Of a stretch of DNA of 64,000 nucleotides, positions 59,845 to 64,000 are shown piece by piece. Both the position numbers and the translations under genes were made by a program. Origin of the DNA: Lentzea californiensis (GTDB taxonomy: Bacteria; Actinomycetota; Actinomycetes; Mycobacteriales; Pseudonocardiaceae); contig NZ_JANBBE010000011.1 of assembly GCF_024648825.1 (NCBI RefSeq), forward strand, positions 124,001-188,000, written 5' to 3'. Position 1 is the stretch's first letter. Every line of letters starts with the position of its first letter. Below the pieces are notes generated by a model. It had not been told where the DNA came from. It saw nothing but the letters and a program-made list of their open reading frames with translations, and searched no databases.

Positions 59845-62001
59845 GTGAACGAGACCGAAGGCTTCGGTGTCCATGTCGACGGGCACGCCTACTCCAGTGT
59901 TGTAGCCGGGCACCACAACTTGGTCATCGACGCCCGCAACGGGTCGGTGTCGCTGCAAGTCGAAAAAGAACGGCCCCAGCCGGTGCGCCGGAAGTTCGTC
60001 TCGATGCTGCCCAGGTCGTCGAAGCCGCCGTTCGGCCGGGACGCCGAGGCTGCCGCCCTGGCCGCCGACATCGCCGCAGGCGGGGTGATCCAGTTGTGCG
60101 GACCGGGAGGCATCGGCAAGAGCACCCTGCTGCGCCACCTCGCCCGGACCGTCCAGAGTGGACCGGACGGGACGGTTTTCGTCAGTCGTGCGCACCACCA
60201 GGCCGGCGACCTCGCTCAGGAGATCTTCGAAGCTTGTTACGACACCTGGGGTTATGCGCCGTCGGCCGCCGACCTGCGCGGGTTGATGGCCGGCATCCGG
60301 GTCACGGTGTACGTCGATGACGCAGACCTGGAGGCCGACCAACTCCGCCGGCTCGCGGACCTGATCCCGGACGCGACCTTCGTCCTGGCCAGCCGGGAGT
60401 CGACACTGCTCGGCGACACGGTGGTGCACGACCTGCGTGGACTGGACCAGGACGCGGCGAGCCTGCTGATGTCCGAGGCGCTCGGCCGTCCGCTGCGGGA
60501 CACCGACGAAGCCGCCATGGCTGCGCTGTGCCAGGCATCGAACGGAAACCCGCTGCTGCTCGTCATGGCCGCCGGACTGGCCCGCTCCGCCCGTCCCCGG
60601 CCCGGTGGTGCGGAGCTCCCGCAACCCGGTGCCGTGCCCCACCTGATCCCGTCCCTGCTCGCACAGCTCGACACTCCGGACATGACCGTGCTGTCCCTCC
60701 TCGCGACACTGGAGGACGCCGAACTGGCCCCCGGCCACATCCGTGACCTGACCGGGGAGTCCGACTCGGACGGCATCAGCGAACGGCTCACGGATCTGGG
60801 GTTGGCGGTGCGCGGCGAGAACGGCTACCACTGCGCGCCCGGCGTGGTCGCAGCACTGCGGAACCACGACACCTCCGGGCTCCGCATCGAGTTGCTGTGC
60901 CAGTACTTCACCTCCTGGGCGTCAACCCCTGCCACCGACCCCGCGCGCGTCGCCCACCACAGCCGGGTGTTCGAACGGCTTGCGACCCTGGCGACCACGG
61001 CGGGCCGGCCTGACCTCGCGGTCGCCCTGGGCCGTGCCGCCTCTCCCGCGCTGGCACGCTCGCTGCGGTTCGACGCTTGGGGCCGGGTCCTCGGCCGGGG
61101 CTGGACGGCTGCACGCCGCGGCGGCGACCGGGAAGCCGAGGCGTACTTCGTTCGCGAGGAGTCGTTCAGGTCCAGGGTGACGGGAAGGCACGTCATCGCG
61201 GCCGCCTTGGCCGTCCACGCCGTCACGCTCATGAACTCCATGACCGACCTCGGCGGCGCGGCCGTGCCGCCGAGCCTGCCCCCGCCACCAGATCCCGGCA
61301 TCACCCCGGAAACACCAGGAGACCTCGCTCAGCTCGACGATCACATGTCCGCACTGGACAACGACATCGCCGATCCCGTCGTCGACCACTTCCCCGACGT
61401 CTCCTACCCGGATCCTTCCTGGTCGGATGCCGGCTTCGGTTCCGGCACGGCAGGCCAGGAGCCGGTCCCGGACACCGGTTGCGGGGATGGCGGTGTGAGC
61501 GACGCGAGCGCGGGCGCACCACAGGCCACCGCGTCAGTCGCACCCGCCGCGGCCCCGACCGTCAGCGCTGCCGCGCCAGCGGCCGGTGTGGCCGGCACCG
61601 CGGGGACAGCAGCCGCCGGGGCCGGTTGGCTGGGACTCCTCCTCACCGTTGTGCTCGCCATCATCGTCACCGTGGTGGTGAACAACTCCATTCGACCGAC
61701 TGGCGTCCTCGGCAACTGGAAGGACGCCGAAGGCGGTGGACTGACGGTGAAGAAGTCCGGACCGGGCTCGTACACCATGGCCATCGGCTGCGACGGGGAC
61801 ATCCTGCTCATCGGCAACGACTTCCAGGTGTCCGGAACCGCCCCACTCCACGACGGATACGCCTGTGGCCCCGTCCTGGGCCGGGTCAGGATCAGCATCA
61901 CCGCGTCCGCTGACGGTGAGACCGGCACGTTGGTGGTGACGGCTCAGACCAGGTCGGATGTCCAGTGCTACTCGTGCGGCACGTTCGGACTGACCCGCTG
62001 A
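59845..62001 (+). CDS. Membrane-anchored STAND NTPase with N-terminal amyloid-like motif
   Basis: About 718 residues. N-terminal FGVHVDGHAYSSVVAGHHN parallels the motif of the preceding cyclase. P-loop LCGPGGIGKSTLLRHLA at about residues 84-100, Walker B VTVYVDDADL (about 153), and GxP-like SNGNPLLLVMAAGLA are STAND/NB-ARC features. A helical region follows, then an acidic/Pro and Ala-rich linker and one transmembrane helix (GWLGLLLTVVLAIIVTVVV, about residues 594-614). The C-terminal 100 residues should be outside: a Cys-containing beta domain starting VLGNWKDAEGGGLTVKKSG. A sensor-to-NTPase membrane receptor is inferred. GTG 59845 follows GAGGGGGA closely. Confidence 0.85.
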   Translation: MNETEGFGVHVDGHAYSSVVAGHHNLVIDARNGSVSLQVEKERPQPVRRKFVSMLPRSSKPPFGRDAEAAALAADIAAGGVIQLCGPGGIGKSTLLRHLARTVQSGPDGTVFVSRAHHQAGDLAQEIFEACYDTWGYAPSAADLRGLMAGIRVTVYVDDADLEADQLRRLADLIPDATFVLASRESTLLGDTVVHDLRGLDQDAASLLMSEALGRPLRDTDEAAMAALCQASNGNPLLLVMAAGLARSARPRPGGAELPQPGAVPHLIPSLLAQLDTPDMTVLSLLATLEDAELAPGHIRDLTGESDSDGISERLTDLGLAVRGENGYHCAPGVVAALRNHDTSGLRIELLCQYFTSWASTPATDPARVAHHSRVFERLATLATTAGRPDLAVALGRAASPALARSLRFDAWGRVLGRGWTAARRGGDREAEAYFVREESFRSRVTGRHVIAAALAVHAVTLMNSMTDLGGAAVPPSLPPPPDPGITPETPGDLAQLDDHMSALDNDIADPVVDHFPDVSYPDPSWSDAGFGSGTAGQEPVPDTGCGDGGVSDASAGAPQATASVAPAAAPTVSAAAPAAGVAGTAGTAAAGAGWLGLLLTVVLAIIVTVVVNNSIRPTGVLGNWKDAEGGGLTVKKSGPGSYTMAIGCDGDILLIGNDFQVSGTAPLHDGYACGPVLGRVRISITASADGETGTLVVTAQTRSDVQCYSCGTFGLTR

Positions 62002-62104
62002 CTCCGGCGAGTTCGTCCTGACAGGACACCGGCTGTTGCTTGCGGACCGCAGGCCACGACCTCGACACTCCGCGAAGTTCAGCCGGAGGGAACCGGTCAG
62101 CCCG

Positions 62105-62137
62105 TCTCAGCAGGCGGCCGGTTGCCGCCTGCTGAGA
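62105..62137 (+). terminator. Hairpin terminator after STAND gene
   Basis: Perfect 14-base arms (TCTCAGCAGGCGGC and complement) with a five-base loop, about 100 bases after the stop, with no T-tract. It separates the STAND gene from the next ATPase gene. Confidence 0.75.
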
Positions 62138-62218
62138 ATCGGCGTTGGCGCAGTTCAAACCGGTTTGTGAGCGGTATTGCATTTCTCGGTCGCCGATCGT
62201 TCGCTTCGCCCTCGCTCC

Positions 62219-62224
62219 TAGAAT
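62219..62224 (+). promoter_or_regulatory. -10 element for leaderless ATPase transcript
   Basis: TAGAAT ends seven bases before ATG 62232 with no ribosome binding site between, so the transcript probably begins at the start codon. Confidence 0.5.
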
Positions 62225-62231
62225 CGCGCGC

Positions 62232-64000
62232 ATGTGGTGGTCGGTGGACTCGCGCTCTCGTCTGGTGGGACGCGAGCGGGAGCTGACCACCGTGCGACGG
62301 CTGCTGCGGCGGCACCGGCTGGTGACGCTCGTCGGTCCCGGCGGAGCGGGGAAGTCGAGGCTGGCGGCCGAACTGCGCCTCGGCGACACCGTCGTCGAGC
62401 TGGAGCCCGTGCGCCGGCCGGACCTGCTGTGGCACGTGATCGCGTTCTCGCTGGACGTGTGGGAGAAGCCAGGGCTGCCGCTGCACGAGACCGTGCAGCG
62501 CGCACTGGCCGATCACCGCGTGCTGGTGCTGGACAACTGCGAGCACCTGATCAACGAGGCCGCCTCGGCCGTGGCGGAACTGCTCGCCGCGTGCCCGCGC
62601 CTGCGCGTCCTGGTGACCAGCCGCGAACCCCTCGACCTGGCGGGGGAGATGTGCGTCGAGGTCGGCCCGCTGCCTCCGGCGGACGCGCGGCAGTTGTTCG
62701 TGGAATGCGGTGGTGCCCCGGAGCTCGCCGACTCGGTGCGGGACCACCTGCCGCTGGCGATCGAACTGGCCGCGGCGCGCACCGACCTGCCCGCGCGCCA
62801 CCGCACGCTCGACGCCGTGATCGGGTGGAGTTACGACCTGCTGACACCGGCCGAGCAGTCCGCGCTGCGCAGGCTCTCCGCGCTGATCGGCGACTTCGAC
62901 CTGAACCTGGCCGCCGCGGTGTGCGGCGACCGGGCGGACGTCGTGCAGCTGATGGCCTCGTTGCGCGCCAAGTCATTGGTGGTGCGCTCGCCGTCGTCGT
63001 CGGGCGCACGGTTCCGGCTGCTCGAGTCGATCCGCCTGTTCGGCCTGGCACGCCTGGAGGAGAGCGGCGAGACGGACGCGACGTTCGACCTGCTGGCCGA
63101 CTCGCTGACCGCGACGATCCAGTCCATCTCGTCGGCCCCGGTGGTCACGGCCCGAATGGACACATGGCTGGAGAGCCAGGAACACCAACTGCTGCAGGCC
63201 GTCGGCCGCATACCGCGCACCGACCCGCGCCACACGTGGCTCGTCGCGGGCGTAGTGCACGTTTGGTACCTGCACCGCTCCTACAACGAGGCGATGCGCA
63301 TGGCTGCCACCGCTTTGGCGCACGGCCCGCTGACGTCGCACGCGGAACTGCTGCTCTTCCGCGCGGCCTGGCTGGCCGGCTTCACCGGCGACAGGACCGC
63401 TGCGCTGCGGTACGCGGAGGCCCTCGTCGCGCACCCGGCCATGAGCCAGCCGGCCTGGGAGGCCCGCGGGTGGAACACGCTGGGCTACGCGCGGGGGATC
63501 AACTCCGACCTCACCGGCGCCCACACCGCCAACGAACGATCGGTAGCCGCAGCGCGCTCGCTGGGCGACCCGGAACTGTTGATGACGTTCCTGAACAACC
63601 ACGCCTGGCTCCTGATGCGCCTGGACGACCTGACAGCAGCATTCGCGGCAGCACTGGAATCGCTGTCGCTCGGCGTCCTGGACGGCTTCCGCCTGATGGC
63701 CTGCCGGCACACCGCTGGCGTGATCGCGCTGGCGGCGAACGACGTGGACCAGGCCGAGCACCACTTCACCGTCGCCCTGCGAGCAGGAGCTCCCGCGGCC
63801 GTCTCGGAGGCAGGCCTGCTCGAAGGTCTGGGCATAGTGGCGGCACACCGAGGCGACGCCGACCGCGCCGTGGTGCTGATGGCCGCCGCGGCCGCCACCC
63901 GCCGGAAACGGGGCTCCCACCAGGAGGAACCCTGGAACAGCATGGTGGCGGACGCACGCGACCTGGCACTGACCTCCGCCGGCCCGCGGCGGGCCTCGCG
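62232..64000 (+). CDS. NB-ARC/STAND ATPase regulator (COG3903-like), 3' end cut by window
   Basis: At least 589 residues. SRLVGRERELTTVRRLL begins the ATPase; Walker A is LVTLVGPGGAGKSRLAAEL, Walker B HRVLVLDNCEHLINEA and sensor RVLVTSREPLDLAGE, with LPLAIELAAAR following. This is the predicted-ATPase module of AfsR/LuxR-type regulators. Later parts are TPR-like helices. No N-terminal DNA-binding domain is present; many relatives carry a LuxR helix-turn-helix at the far C-terminus, which would be outside the window. Plausibly another signalling NTPase next to the STAND locus. Confidence 0.85.
   Translation, partial: MWWSVDSRSRLVGRERELTTVRRLLRRHRLVTLVGPGGAGKSRLAAELRLGDTVVELEPVRRPDLLWHVIAFSLDVWEKPGLPLHETVQRALADHRVLVLDNCEHLINEAASAVAELLAACPRLRVLVTSREPLDLAGEMCVEVGPLPPADARQLFVECGGAPELADSVRDHLPLAIELAAARTDLPARHRTLDAVIGWSYDLLTPAEQSALRRLSALIGDFDLNLAAAVCGDRADVVQLMASLRAKSLVVRSPSSSGARFRLLESIRLFGLARLEESGETDATFDLLADSLTATIQSISSAPVVTARMDTWLESQEHQLLQAVGRIPRTDPRHTWLVAGVVHVWYLHRSYNEAMRMAATALAHGPLTSHAELLLFRAAWLAGFTGDRTAALRYAEALVAHPAMSQPAWEARGWNTLGYARGINSDLTGAHTANERSVAAARSLGDPELLMTFLNNHAWLLMRLDDLTAAFAAALESLSLGVLDGFRLMACRHTAGVIALAANDVDQAEHHFTVALRAGAPAAVSEAGLLEGLGIVAAHRGDADRAVVLMAAAAATRRKRGSHQEEPWNSMVADARDLALTSAGPRRAS

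Noticed and set aside
59092-60867. 591-residue minus-strand frame across the cyclase and STAND genes
   Set aside because: Antisense to two genes with clear motifs and ribosome binding sites.

Overview
The window is high-GC actinobacterial chromosome. The GTG/TTG starts, four-base stop/start overlaps (ATGA, GTGA) and gene families fit Pseudonocardiales (Lentzea, Saccharothrix or Amycolatopsis-like); this placement is inferred from content, not from a marker gene. No rRNA, tRNA, CRISPR array, insertion sequence or large biosynthetic cluster is visible. The sequence holds about 57 genes; two are cut by the window ends and one is frameshifted.

Left part (1-12.5 kb): a secreted M28 aminopeptidase (cut), a small kinase-like phosphotransferase, a DrrAB-type drug ABC exporter with divergent TetR regulator and visible operator repeats, an orphan zinc anti-sigma factor, and a coupled operon of aminotransferase, DUF4331 secreted protein, TPR protein and NicO metal transporter with a histidine-rich loop. 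A secreted alpha/beta hydrolase is broken by a one-base frameshift.

12.6-18.5 kb: topoisomerase IV-type subunits B and A. The A subunit carries a 429-residue intein with a LAGLIDADG endonuclease, placed directly after the catalytic tyrosine.

18.5-31.9 kb: mostly housekeeping and regulatory genes (DUF1963, two enzymes, a DivIVA-like protein, YchJ), a large unknown protein with an internal duplication and an ADP-ribosyltransferase-like tail, a compact carboxylesterase, an SGNH hydrolase, a GlxA/DJ-1 pair, and a NarL-type two-component system facing an ABC exporter.

31.5-39.5 kb: a tightly coupled five-gene operon (GT2 glycosyltransferase, DUF2064 transferase, methyltransferase, membrane molybdopterin oxidoreductase, small membrane protein) beside a multi-span membrane protein, a sugar-nucleotide epimerase and an OmpR/HK system whose mRNA may hide its ribosome binding site in a hairpin.

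39.5-58 kb: secreted polysaccharide enzymes (GH64 glucanase with a LacI-type palindrome, AA10 LPMO), a GH65 phosphorylase/beta-phosphoglucomutase pair, a VIT transporter, a signal-less lectin-LysM protein, tandem NlpC/P60 hydrolases, and an iron-box-controlled siderophore-binding lipoprotein with an MFS transporter.

58-64 kb: the most unusual block. A Crp-type regulator and a 52-residue membrane peptide precede a class III cyclase-like protein and a membrane-anchored STAND NTPase. The last two share a similar glycine/valine-rich N-terminal motif reminiscent of bacterial amyloid signalling sequences. A second NB-ARC-type ATPase follows and runs off the window. This resembles an NLR-like signalling or defence module.
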